64,000 nucleotides of DNA from Terriglobus roseus (lineage in GTDB: Bacteria; Acidobacteriota; Terriglobia; Terriglobales; Acidobacteriaceae), in NCBI RefSeq assembly GCF_900102185.1, contig NZ_LT629690.1:372001-436000 (forward strand), written 5' to 3'. The position numbers and the translations under genes were made by a program. Under the pieces are notes generated by a model. It searched no databases and was not told the DNA's origin. It saw only the letters and a list, made by a program, of their open reading frames with translations. How positions within the stretch are numbered: position 1 is the first letter of the stretch; every line of letters begins with the position of its first letter. Shown piece after piece: positions 34,136 through 42,762 of this stretch.

Positions 34136-36889
34136 ATGCCGAACGAACTTCCCAAAGCCTACGACCCCGCCGCCATCGAACAGAAATGGGCGGACTTCTG
34201 GGTCGCCGAAAAACTTTTCGACACCCCGCTGAACCAGCCCTCCGATGGCCGCAAGCCATTTGTCATGCTGCTGCCGCCGCCCAACGTCACGGGCCGACTG
34301 CACATGGGCCACATGCTCAACCAGACGGAGATGGACATCCTCGCTCGCTGGCACCGCATGCTGGGCGAAGAAAGCGTCTGGGTACCCGGCACCGACCACG
34401 CCGGCATCGCCACGCAGATGATGGTGGAAAAGCAGCTCAAGGCTGAAGGCACCAACCGCAAAGAGCTTGGCCGCGACGCGTTCCTCGATCGCGTGTGGCA
34501 GTGGAAGTCGCAGTACGGCGGCGCCATCACCACGCAGATGAAGCGCCTCGGCGCATCCGTCGATTGGGGCCGCGAATACTTCACCATGGACGAGAACCTG
34601 TCCAACGCGGTGACAGAAGCTTTCGTGCGCCTGCATGAACAGGGCCTCATCTATCGCGGCAGCTACATCGTCAACTGGGACCCCATCCAGCAGACCGCCG
34701 TGTCCGACCTCGAAGTCGAACACAAGGAAACCGTCGGCAAAATCTATCACCTGCGCTATCCCTTCGCAGATGGCAGCGGCTCCATCGTCATCGCAACCAC
34801 GCGCCCTGAGACCATGCTCGGCGACGTTGCTGTTGTGGTGAACCCGGAAGATGAACGTTACAAGGCATTCGTCGGCAAGACCATCAAGCTGCCGTTGGTA
34901 GGCCGTGAAATCCCACTGCTCGCAGACGAATGGGCCAAGCCTGAATTCGGCACCGGCGCTGTTAAGGTAACGCCTGCGCATGATCCGAATGACTACGAGA
35001 TCGGCAAGCGCCATCAGTTAGCTGAGTTAACCATCATGGACGAGACCGCGCACATCGACCTGCCCGGCTCGCCGTACCACGGCCTCGATCGTTACGAAGC
35101 GCGCAAGAAGATTCTCGAAGACCTGGAAGCACAGGGCCTGCTCGTCGAGATCAAGGACCACACACTTGCGATTGCAACTTCGCAGCGCAGCGGCGCAGTC
35201 ATTGAGCCGCGCTTGTCGATGCAGTGGTTCATCAAGATTCAGCCGCTCGCAGACAAGGCCATCGCAGCCGTTGAAGAAGGTCACATCAAGTTCACGCCAC
35301 CGATGTACGCCAAGACGTACTTCGAGTGGATGCGCAACATCCATGACTGGTGCATCTCGCGTCAGTTGTGGTGGGGCCATCGCATCCCGGCGTATCACTG
35401 CCCGCAGTGCGGCACCACCTGCGTTGCACGCACACGTCCGGAACGTTGCGGCTCTTGCGATCACGCAGAACTGCAACAGGAAACCGACGTACTCGACACA
35501 TGGTTCTCCAGTGGCCTTCTGCCGTTCACAGTCTTTGGCTGGCCAGAGCCAACAGAAGACTCTGCAAAGTTCTACCCAACAGATCTTCTCGTCACCGGCT
35601 TTGACATCCTCTTCTTCTGGGTGGCCCGCATGATCATGTTGGGCACGCACTTCATGCTTGATGTGCCCATGCCCGATGGCAGCAAGCGCGAACTGAAAGA
35701 TGCCGTACCCTTCCGCGATGTCTACATCCACGCACTCGTGCGCGATGCTGATCGTCAGAAGATGTCCAAGACCAAGGGCAACGTAATCGACCCCATTGAG
35801 ATCATCGAACGCTTCGGCACAGACGCTGTGCGCTTCACACTCGCATCACAGGCTTCGCCCGGTACAGACATCGCATTCAGCGAAGCGCGTACCGAAGGCT
35901 ATCGCGCTTTCGCCAACAAGATCTGGAACGCTGCACGCTTCCTCTTCCTGCAGATCGACCGCGCACGCACCGCTGGTTACAAGATGACCATGGGCGCTGC
36001 GAACCCGGTCGGCGCTCTGCCTGAGATCACGCCCATTGAAACGCGCTGGATCTTCGCGCGCCTCAATGCCGTGACCGTTGAAGTAGACAACGCGTTGAAG
36101 GACTACCGTTTCGACGAAGCTGCCAACGCGGTCTATCAATTCTTCTGGGGCGAGTTCTGCGACTGGTATCTGGAACTCGTGAAGCTGCGTCTCGACTTCC
36201 CGGAACTCAAGGAAGGCGAACAGCCCATCCAGAACCCGGAGACGGCAATCTCGCTCGCAGGCCTGGTCGGCGTCTTCGAAGCATCGCTGCGCCTGTTGTC
36301 GCCATTCATGCCCTTCCTCACGGAAGAGCTATGGCACGCACTCTACGAAGGCAAGCCCTACGCAAAGAGCATCGCACTCACACGCTTCCCGCAACCCAGT
36401 GACTTCCCGGCAGACGACGCAACGGTCTCTGCCATCAACACGCTGCAGGAACTCATCAACACCATTCGTGGCCTGCGCAAGGACCTCGGAGTTCCTGAAA
36501 AGGAAGCCGCTCCCATCCTCATCCACGGCGACCACCGCACTCTTGCACTCGCCGACGCGCACCGTGACATGCTGGCAAAGCTCGCGCGCGTTAGCGACGT
36601 AGACTTCGCCTCAGAAACGCTCACCGGTACCGATGCACGTTCCGGCGTTGGCTTCGATGTACGCGTAGTCTACGAGCGCCAGATCGACGTCCCCGCGGAA
36701 CGCGAACGACTCACCAAGGAGATCGCCAAGCTCACCAAGGGCTTGGAGGCAGCCAACCGCCAGTTGGGTAACGAAGGCTTCATGGCCAAGGCCCCGGCAA
36801 ACGTCATTGAAGGCCTGAAGAAACAGCAGTCTGAAACGCAATTGCTTTACGACAAGGCAAAGGCCGCACTCGAAGCACTGCCTGCGTAA
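34136..36889 (+). CDS. valS: Valyl-tRNA synthetase
   Basis: A 917-residue class I synthetase. The N terminus MPNELPKAYDPAAIEQKW is typical; the HIGH signature is GRLHMGHMLNQT, the editing domain carries TTRPETMLGD, a zinc-binding segment has CPQC and CGSC, and the second signature is KMSKTKGNVIDP. The end is the ValRS coiled coil (RERLTKEIAKLTKGLEAANRQL). The frame is open upstream to 33695, but that overlaps the previous gene and lacks homology; ATG 34136 is the natural start. The start codon abuts a hairpin. Confidence 0.97.
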   Translation: MPNELPKAYDPAAIEQKWADFWVAEKLFDTPLNQPSDGRKPFVMLLPPPNVTGRLHMGHMLNQTEMDILARWHRMLGEESVWVPGTDHAGIATQMMVEKQLKAEGTNRKELGRDAFLDRVWQWKSQYGGAITTQMKRLGASVDWGREYFTMDENLSNAVTEAFVRLHEQGLIYRGSYIVNWDPIQQTAVSDLEVEHKETVGKIYHLRYPFADGSGSIVIATTRPETMLGDVAVVVNPEDERYKAFVGKTIKLPLVGREIPLLADEWAKPEFGTGAVKVTPAHDPNDYEIGKRHQLAELTIMDETAHIDLPGSPYHGLDRYEARKKILEDLEAQGLLVEIKDHTLAIATSQRSGAVIEPRLSMQWFIKIQPLADKAIAAVEEGHIKFTPPMYAKTYFEWMRNIHDWCISRQLWWGHRIPAYHCPQCGTTCVARTRPERCGSCDHAELQQETDVLDTWFSSGLLPFTVFGWPEPTEDSAKFYPTDLLVTGFDILFFWVARMIMLGTHFMLDVPMPDGSKRELKDAVPFRDVYIHALVRDADRQKMSKTKGNVIDPIEIIERFGTDAVRFTLASQASPGTDIAFSEARTEGYRAFANKIWNAARFLFLQIDRARTAGYKMTMGAANPVGALPEITPIETRWIFARLNAVTVEVDNALKDYRFDEAANAVYQFFWGEFCDWYLELVKLRLDFPELKEGEQPIQNPETAISLAGLVGVFEASLRLLSPFMPFLTEELWHALYEGKPYAKSIALTRFPQPSDFPADDATVSAINTLQELINTIRGLRKDLGVPEKEAAPILIHGDHRTLALADAHRDMLAKLARVSDVDFASETLTGTDARSGVGFDVRVVYERQIDVPAERERLTKEIAKLTKGLEAANRQLGNEGFMAKAPANVIEGLKKQQSETQLLYDKAKAALEALPA

Positions 36890-36917
36890 AAGCTGTAAGT
36901 ACATAGCAAGCCGACGG

Positions 36918-36955
36918 AATGCCGGACTTAACAATGGGTCCGGCATTTCCATTTT
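36918..36955 (+). terminator. Rho-independent terminator of valS
   Basis: AATGCCGGAC (36918-36927) and GTCCGGCATT (36938-36947) form a 10-bp perfect stem, followed by TCCATTTT. Confidence 0.85.
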
Positions 36956-37186
36956 CATCCCCGGGAATATCTCCGAACAATTTCATTGCGTATAGAAAAC
37001 TACATAGGTATGATGACCACGTTTGATCGCCGTAGATCTTCTGGTTGTGAATTGGTTTGGAGAGGCAAAGCATCAACTAAATCTTTAGGAACGAGCGGAT
37101 TGCCAGGCACAAAGAACCAAAATAGACCCGGCATCTGAATTTTTCGAAAACGATTGCAATTTTTCCCAACCAAACTCACGCTGCCG

Positions 37187-37205
37187 CGTATATCTAGGTG
37201 CAGCC
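37187..37205 (+). promoter_or_regulatory. Upstream element shared by the two TIGR03435 genes (copy 1)
   Basis: CGTATATCTAGGTGCAGCC lies 31 nt before the ATG at 37237. The same 19-nt block with 2 changes precedes the second paralogue at 38495-38513, at nearly the same distance (29 nt). It may include the -10 region of a common promoter. Confidence 0.5.
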
Positions 37206-37236
37206 CTTTTTAATCTGGTTCCTTCGGGAGTAACTC

Positions 37237-38421
37237 ATGCGCTTTGGTGTAAGTGCCCGCATCGCATTAGCCGCAGTTATGTTCACTGCTATTCCTTGTA
37301 CCGTTGTGTCTGCACGAGCAGCATCCGCACAAGCTGCAGAAGCGAAATCAAACATCGAAGGCACCTGGCAGGGCGCGGTGCGTCAGCCTGATGGCCGCGA
37401 CAATCGGTGGGTGGTGAAGATTGAAAAGGCGCCGACCGGTTGGAAGGGCACCTTGTGGTTCATCGATCAGAAGTCCCCTGCGATTCCAATCGATAAGGTC
37501 GCGTTCACTGACGGAACGCTGAGTCTCGACATCAGGCTCACCGGCCTAACGTATGAAGGGAAGATATCGCCGGACGGCAATACTATCGCCGGTACACGCA
37601 CGGCGGGCGATAACAAGGCATCGCTGATCTTCGTGCGCGCTACGAATGAGACGGCATGGGCTATCCCGGAACCGCCCAAGCCGGTACCGCTCATGGACCC
37701 CAAGGCCGACCCCTCCTGGGAAGTTGCCACCATCAAGCCTGCGCCACCAGATGAGAAGGGTAAAGGATTCGGCGGCCGGCCACGTCACTTCCAGACCTTC
37801 AACACCACTCTGAATGACCTCATCTTCTTTGCCTACGGACTCAATCCGAAGCAGTTAGAAGGCGGCGATGCATGGCGGGAGTCAGAGAAATTCGATATCA
37901 CGACTGGCGAACCGAATGAACCGGGCGCACCGGACCCGCTGCAGATGGAGTCCATGATGAAGAAACTGATCGCGGAACGCTTCGGCCTGAAGTTTCACAT
38001 GGTGAAGAAAGAGATGTCGGCATACGTCATCAGTGTGGCGAAGGGCGGACCAAAGCTGACCCCATCCACCGCCGACCCACGCACCGGTTCGGGGTTCGGC
38101 TTCCCTGGTAAGTTAGGCAATCTTGTATTCCGGAATATCACCATGGATGGCTTCGCATCGTGGATGCAGGGTGGTGTCTTCGACCGTCCTTGCGTAAATC
38201 ACACCGGAATTGAAGGCCATTTTGACGGCTCCTTGAAGTGGTCGCCGGACGAGACGCAGTTTCAAATCTTTGGTGTGAAGATCGTACCGGACGAATCTGC
38301 CGATGCACCGCCGCCCATTACTACCGCTATGGAGCAGCAGTTGGGCCTGAAGCTTACAACGGAAAGGACCGCGGTCGACGTGATGGTGATTGATCACGTG
38401 GAGAGGCCCAGCGACAACTAA
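37237..38421 (+). CDS. TIGR03435-family exported protein (paralogue 1)
   Basis: A 394-residue exported protein of the soil-associated TIGR03435 family, which is of unknown function and greatly expanded in Acidobacteria. Signal peptide at about residues 1-33, a beta-rich N-terminal module (about 38-140, IEGTWQGAVRQPDGRDNRWVV), and the family domain from PSWEVATIKPAPPDEKGKGFGG to the C terminus (DVMVIDHVERPSDN). GGGAG precedes the ATG at 10 nt or less. The next gene is a clear paralogue 121 nt downstream, with a shared upstream element. The two precede a receptor-like barrel and a VWA protein on the same strand. Confidence 0.88.
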   Translation: MRFGVSARIALAAVMFTAIPCTVVSARAASAQAAEAKSNIEGTWQGAVRQPDGRDNRWVVKIEKAPTGWKGTLWFIDQKSPAIPIDKVAFTDGTLSLDIRLTGLTYEGKISPDGNTIAGTRTAGDNKASLIFVRATNETAWAIPEPPKPVPLMDPKADPSWEVATIKPAPPDEKGKGFGGRPRHFQTFNTTLNDLIFFAYGLNPKQLEGGDAWRESEKFDITTGEPNEPGAPDPLQMESMMKKLIAERFGLKFHMVKKEMSAYVISVAKGGPKLTPSTADPRTGSGFGFPGKLGNLVFRNITMDGFASWMQGGVFDRPCVNHTGIEGHFDGSLKWSPDETQFQIFGVKIVPDESADAPPPITTAMEQQLGLKLTTERTAVDVMVIDHVERPSDN

Positions 38422-38494
38422 GTCCCTCAAAGTCCGCAGGAAAGGGAAGTTCAATGGAATCTGAAGAAAGTGTGGAACGGATCGGCTTTCTTTA

Positions 38495-38513
38495 CGTATA
38501 TCCATGTGCAGCC
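38495..38513 (+). promoter_or_regulatory. Upstream element shared by the two TIGR03435 genes (copy 2)
   Basis: CGTATATCCATGTGCAGCC, 17 of 19 positions identical to the block at 37187-37205, 29 nt before the ATG at 38543. Confidence 0.5.
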
Positions 38514-38542
38514 TTGTAACCTAAACCTTTAGGAGTTCGTCC

Positions 38543-39706
38543 ATGCGTCCCCTTGCTTTTGCTTTGCTTGCCTTCAGCGTCGTCAGTCTTCCCCCCGCGC
38601 GACTGCATGCTGCCGCTGTGCAGGCTGCGGCTGCAAAGACCAACATTGACGACACTTGGCAGGGCACACTGCATGCGGAAAAAGATTTTCGCACCGTCAT
38701 CAAGATCAGTAAGGACGCGGACGGCAAGCTCAAAACACAGTTCTTCAGTATTGATCAGGGTGGACGCCCCATTCCTGTCGATACCACCACGTTTCAGGGG
38801 GGCCAACTGGTTCTGAAGATCGATGCCATCGACGGCCTTTACAGTGGCACATTGTCGCCAGATGGAACAACCATCACCGGTCAGATGAAGCAGGGTGACA
38901 AGCCCCTGCCAATGATCTTTGTACGCGCTACACCCGACACAGCATGGGCCATCCCGGAACCACCCAAAGCTGTACCACCCATGGCAGCGGACGCGAACCC
39001 GAGCTGGGATGTTGCCACAATTAAGCCCGCTCCGCCCGATGAACAGGGCAAGGGCTTCGGTGGTCCGCCGCGCCACTTCCAAACGCGCAACACCACCCTC
39101 AATGACATGATCGCCTTCGCCTACGATGTGAATCCGAAGCAGATCGTCGGTGGTCCTGACTGGATGGGAACGGACAAGTTTGACATCGTTACAGGCGAGC
39201 CGGATGTACCGGGCAATCCCACTGGTACGCAGGTGAAGGGCATGCTGCGCAAGCTGATGGCGCAACGCTTCGGCATGAAGTTCCATGAAGGCAAGCAGCA
39301 GATGTCAGCGTACGTCCTCACCGTCGCAAAAGACGGCGTCAAGATGACGAAGACCGATGGCGATGAACACAGCGGTGGCGGCTTTCAGTTCACCAAGCTA
39401 GGTCATCTCATCATGCGCAATCAAACCATGGACGACATCTGCCACGGCTTTCAGGGCGCGGTGTTTGATCGCCCGGTGGTGAATCACACAGGATTGCAGG
39501 GCCGTTACAACGGCACGCTGACATGGACGCCCGATGAAACGCAGTTCGCTGTCTTCAATGTAAAAATTGTTCCGGACGAATCCCCGGATGCGCCACCGCC
39601 AATCTTCACTGCCATCCAGCAGCAGAGCGGCTTGAAGCTCGACGCGGAAAAGACCGCCGTTGATGTCATGATCCTCGACCACGTCGAAAAACCAAGCGAG
39701 AACTGA
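38543..39706 (+). CDS. TIGR03435-family exported protein (paralogue 2)
   Basis: A 387-residue exported protein clearly related to the gene at 37237: both contain AWAIPEPPK, PSW-VATIKPAPPDE, GKGFGG-PRHFQT-NTTLND and IVPDES-DAPPPI in the same order, and both end in DHVE-PS-N. Signal peptide at residues about 1-32 (PLAFALLAFSVVSLPPARLHA). AGGAG lies about 8 nt before the ATG. The receptor-like gene starts with TTG directly at the next codon after its stop, so the two are probably translationally coupled. Confidence 0.88.
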   Translation: MRPLAFALLAFSVVSLPPARLHAAAVQAAAAKTNIDDTWQGTLHAEKDFRTVIKISKDADGKLKTQFFSIDQGGRPIPVDTTTFQGGQLVLKIDAIDGLYSGTLSPDGTTITGQMKQGDKPLPMIFVRATPDTAWAIPEPPKAVPPMAADANPSWDVATIKPAPPDEQGKGFGGPPRHFQTRNTTLNDMIAFAYDVNPKQIVGGPDWMGTDKFDIVTGEPDVPGNPTGTQVKGMLRKLMAQRFGMKFHEGKQQMSAYVLTVAKDGVKMTKTDGDEHSGGGFQFTKLGHLIMRNQTMDDICHGFQGAVFDRPVVNHTGLQGRYNGTLTWTPDETQFAVFNVKIVPDESPDAPPPIFTAIQQQSGLKLDAEKTAVDVMILDHVEKPSEN

Positions 39707-42700
39707 TTGATCCGAGCATTGTCCATTCAGTCGAAGGCGCGTCCCTCCGCAGCAGCACTGCTGTTTCTCTCAGCGGTGACAGCATCTGCTGCAGAACATC
39801 ACGGACGCGTACTTGCCAACGGCCTGCCGCTCCCCGGCGTTACGGTCACAGCCACGCAGGGCGACAAGAAGCTGGTCGCCACAACTGATTCACAGGGCAT
39901 CTTCCAATTCCCAACGATTGATGCGGGCCAATGGAAGCTCCACATGGAGATGCAGGGCTTCCGCGCTGTCGATGCAACGGTGACCATCCCGGAGACAACG
40001 CCCACAGCCCCAGTGGAATTGCAGATGATGCCGCTCGCAGAGGTGCTTGCTTCGGCAAAGGCCATGCTGCCCAACGCGCCCGCGCCGGTGATTACGGCCG
40101 CCGTCGAAAAGCCCGCACCAAAAGCGAAGGCGAAGGACGCTGGCGACAACTCTGCACCGCCACCACCGCCAGCAGATTCAGCCGCTTCGTCCGAACCGGA
40201 CAAGAGCGCAGACGGCATGCTGATCAACGGCAGCGAGAACAACGCAGCCACCAGCAAGTATTCGCTGGCACAGGCCTTCGGATCGCGTCGTGCTGGCAGC
40301 AAGAGCCTCTACACCGGTAGCGCTGGCTTCCAGCTCAGTGCATCACCGTTTGATGCCAAGCAGTACTCCGTGTCGGGCCTGCAACTGCCAAAGCCTTCGT
40401 ACACACAATTCACCGGCATCGCCACCATTGGCGGCCCCATCCGCATCCCGCATCTCTTCTACAACGGGCCAAACTTCTTCGTTGCCTACCAGTGGACGCG
40501 CGACAATAACGCAACGAACTACACCGGCCTCGTTCCCACAGCGGACCAGCGCAATGGCATTGTCGCCGGTACCATCGTGAACCCGGCAACAGGCTTGCCC
40601 GTCGTTGGTCCTGTACCCATCAGTCAGCAGGCTGCAGCTCTGCTTGCGCTGTACCCGTTGCCCAACGTCACTGGCAACACCAGTTACAACTATCAGACAC
40701 AAGCGCTAACCGGCTTGCATGCGGATGCCTTGCAATCGCGCCTGGACAAAACCATAGGCCGCCGGGATTCGTTCTTCGGCGGATTTGGCTTCCGCAATCT
40801 GCGCTCCGATAGCGCCAACCTATTCCAGTTCCGCGACACTACACGCACCCTCGGCATCGACACCAACGTGCACTGGCAGCATCGCTTCCCGCACCAGTTG
40901 TTCGTCGACACTGGGTATCGCTTCACGCGCCTGCGCACAAACGTTACACCGTACTTCTCCAACCGCACCAACATCAGCGGCAACGCGGGCATCACGGGTA
41001 ACAATCAGGACCCCACCAACTGGGGCCCACCAACGTTGGCTTTCTCCAGCGGCATCGCAGGACTCACAGATGGCATCAGTGCCTTCGATCGCAACCGCAC
41101 CGATGAACTCTCCGTTGAAGCGACATGGACACATCGTCGCCACACCGTCACCTTCGGCGGCGGCTTCCGTCGGCAGGAGTCTAATCAACTCGCACAGTCC
41201 AATCCGCGCGGTAACTTCACCTTCACCGGTGCAGCCTCCGGATCAGACTTCGCAGACTTCCTCTTAGGTGTACCCTCTGCCAGCAGAGTCGCCTTCGGCA
41301 ACGCGGACAAATATTTCCGCCAGTCCGTCAGCGATCTCTTCGTCACAGACGACTGGCGCATCAAGCCGGAACTCACTCTCACCACCGGCATCCGCTGGGA
41401 TTACGGCGCACCGAACACCGAGTTGAAGGGGCGCCTCGTTAACCTCGATGTCGCACCAGGCTTCACCAATGTGCAGCAGGTGCTTGGTTACAACCCGGTA
41501 GGCCCGCTCACCGGCCAACACTATCCGTCATCGCTGGTCCGTCCGGACTTTCGCAAATTCCAGCCGCGCTTCGCTTTTGCATGGCGTCCACTGCCTGCGC
41601 AGCCGCTCGTCATCCGTGGTGGCTACGGCATCTATGTAGACACCTCTGTCTATCTCAACGCTGCAGAGTCCATGTCGCAGCAATCGCCGTTGTCCACCAG
41701 CCTCAACGTCTCCCGCAGTGCAACCTGCCCGCTCACCATGGCAAACGGTTTCATCAACTGCGCAGGGACAACGTCGAACACCTTCGCCATCGATCCCAAC
41801 TTCCGTACTGGCTACGCGCAGATGTGGAATCTGAGCGTGCAACAGGATCTCCCCGGTTCTCTTGTGCTCACTGCGAAATATCTCGGCTCCAAGGGAACGC
41901 ATGTGCCGCAGGAATTCCTGCCCAACACCTACGCGCCCGGCGGCACAGCCACCTGCGCATCATGCCCACGCGGCTTCGTCTATCGCACTTCGTATGCCAA
42001 CGCCATTCGCCACGCGGGAGAAGTGCAGTTGCGTCGTCGTCTGCGTAGCGGAATAACCGCAACGCTGGATTATCTCTACGCACACTCCATTGATAACGCT
42101 GCCTTCCTCGGCGGCGGTGGCACGAACACTGCAGCCGTCTCGTCGGCTCTCACGGCTTACAACACTCCGGCAGAATCCTTGGCGCAGAACTGGCAGAACC
42201 TCCGTGCCGAACGCAGCCGCTCATCCTTTGATCAGCGTCATCTGTTGAAGTTCACGTTGCAATACACCACTGGCATGGGCATGGGTGGTGGCACGCTGAT
42301 GACTGGCTGGCGCGGCAAATTGCTCAAGCAGTGGACCATCGCATCAGAGTTCAGCGCGGGCAGCGGTCTGCCGCAAACTCCCATCGTCGTCTCCACGATC
42401 CCCGGCACAGGCTTCACCAACATCCTTCGGCCCAACCGCACTGGTGCAGACCCTTATGCAGCACCCACGGGCTATCATCTCAACTCAGCCGCATACGCAA
42501 CACCCGCGAATGGCCAGTTCGGCAATGCGGGTCGTTACTCCATCGAAGGCCCCAACGCGATAACGTTGGATACATCACTGGCGCGCGTCTTCAAGTTCCG
42601 TGACCCATACAGCTTTGAACTTCGCGTCGACAGCACGAATATCCTGAATCACGTGGTCTACACGGGTTGGGTCACCACTCTGCCCGCCACCACCTTCGGC

Positions 42701-42760
42701 TTGCCTGCGTCAGCCAAGGGAATGCGTCAATTCGAACTTAGCGGGAGGCTTCGCTTCTAA
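39707..42760 (+). CDS. TonB-receptor-like outer-membrane barrel protein lacking usual plug signatures (receptor 3)
   Basis: A 1017-residue exported protein: signal peptide (residues about 1-29), carboxypeptidase-regulatory-like domain (about 31-110, GRVLANGLPLPGVTVTATQGDKK), an Ala/Pro/Lys-rich linker (about 125-170), then a long beta-barrel region ending GRLRF. Compared with receptors 1 and 2, it lacks the NGR-LxxLTPG motif and the EYGRNSG/TKSGxNxxHG motif of the plug; instead it has DGMLINGSENNAATSKYS and FGSRRAGSKSLYTGSAGF. It starts at TTG 39707 (GAGAA upstream), immediately after the TIGR03435 stop, and its stop is 2 nt from the VWA gene start. Confidence 0.82.
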   Translation: MIRALSIQSKARPSAAALLFLSAVTASAAEHHGRVLANGLPLPGVTVTATQGDKKLVATTDSQGIFQFPTIDAGQWKLHMEMQGFRAVDATVTIPETTPTAPVELQMMPLAEVLASAKAMLPNAPAPVITAAVEKPAPKAKAKDAGDNSAPPPPPADSAASSEPDKSADGMLINGSENNAATSKYSLAQAFGSRRAGSKSLYTGSAGFQLSASPFDAKQYSVSGLQLPKPSYTQFTGIATIGGPIRIPHLFYNGPNFFVAYQWTRDNNATNYTGLVPTADQRNGIVAGTIVNPATGLPVVGPVPISQQAAALLALYPLPNVTGNTSYNYQTQALTGLHADALQSRLDKTIGRRDSFFGGFGFRNLRSDSANLFQFRDTTRTLGIDTNVHWQHRFPHQLFVDTGYRFTRLRTNVTPYFSNRTNISGNAGITGNNQDPTNWGPPTLAFSSGIAGLTDGISAFDRNRTDELSVEATWTHRRHTVTFGGGFRRQESNQLAQSNPRGNFTFTGAASGSDFADFLLGVPSASRVAFGNADKYFRQSVSDLFVTDDWRIKPELTLTTGIRWDYGAPNTELKGRLVNLDVAPGFTNVQQVLGYNPVGPLTGQHYPSSLVRPDFRKFQPRFAFAWRPLPAQPLVIRGGYGIYVDTSVYLNAAESMSQQSPLSTSLNVSRSATCPLTMANGFINCAGTTSNTFAIDPNFRTGYAQMWNLSVQQDLPGSLVLTAKYLGSKGTHVPQEFLPNTYAPGGTATCASCPRGFVYRTSYANAIRHAGEVQLRRRLRSGITATLDYLYAHSIDNAAFLGGGGTNTAAVSSALTAYNTPAESLAQNWQNLRAERSRSSFDQRHLLKFTLQYTTGMGMGGGTLMTGWRGKLLKQWTIASEFSAGSGLPQTPIVVSTIPGTGFTNILRPNRTGADPYAAPTGYHLNSAAYATPANGQFGNAGRYSIEGPNAITLDTSLARVFKFRDPYSFELRVDSTNILNHVVYTGWVTTLPATTFGLPASAKGMRQFELSGRLRF

Positions 42761-42762
42761 CC

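Larger units (their letters stand above)
36890..37236 (+). other. 347-nt intergenic region
   Basis: It holds the valS terminator (36918-36955), an AT-richer stretch with no convincing frame, and, near its end, a sequence block shared with the upstream region of the next paralogue (37187-37205). I see no gene here. Confidence 0.7.

Noticed and set aside
34052-35014. A 320-codon minus-strand frame inside valS.
   Set aside because: Antisense to the conserved synthetase domain; no motif.
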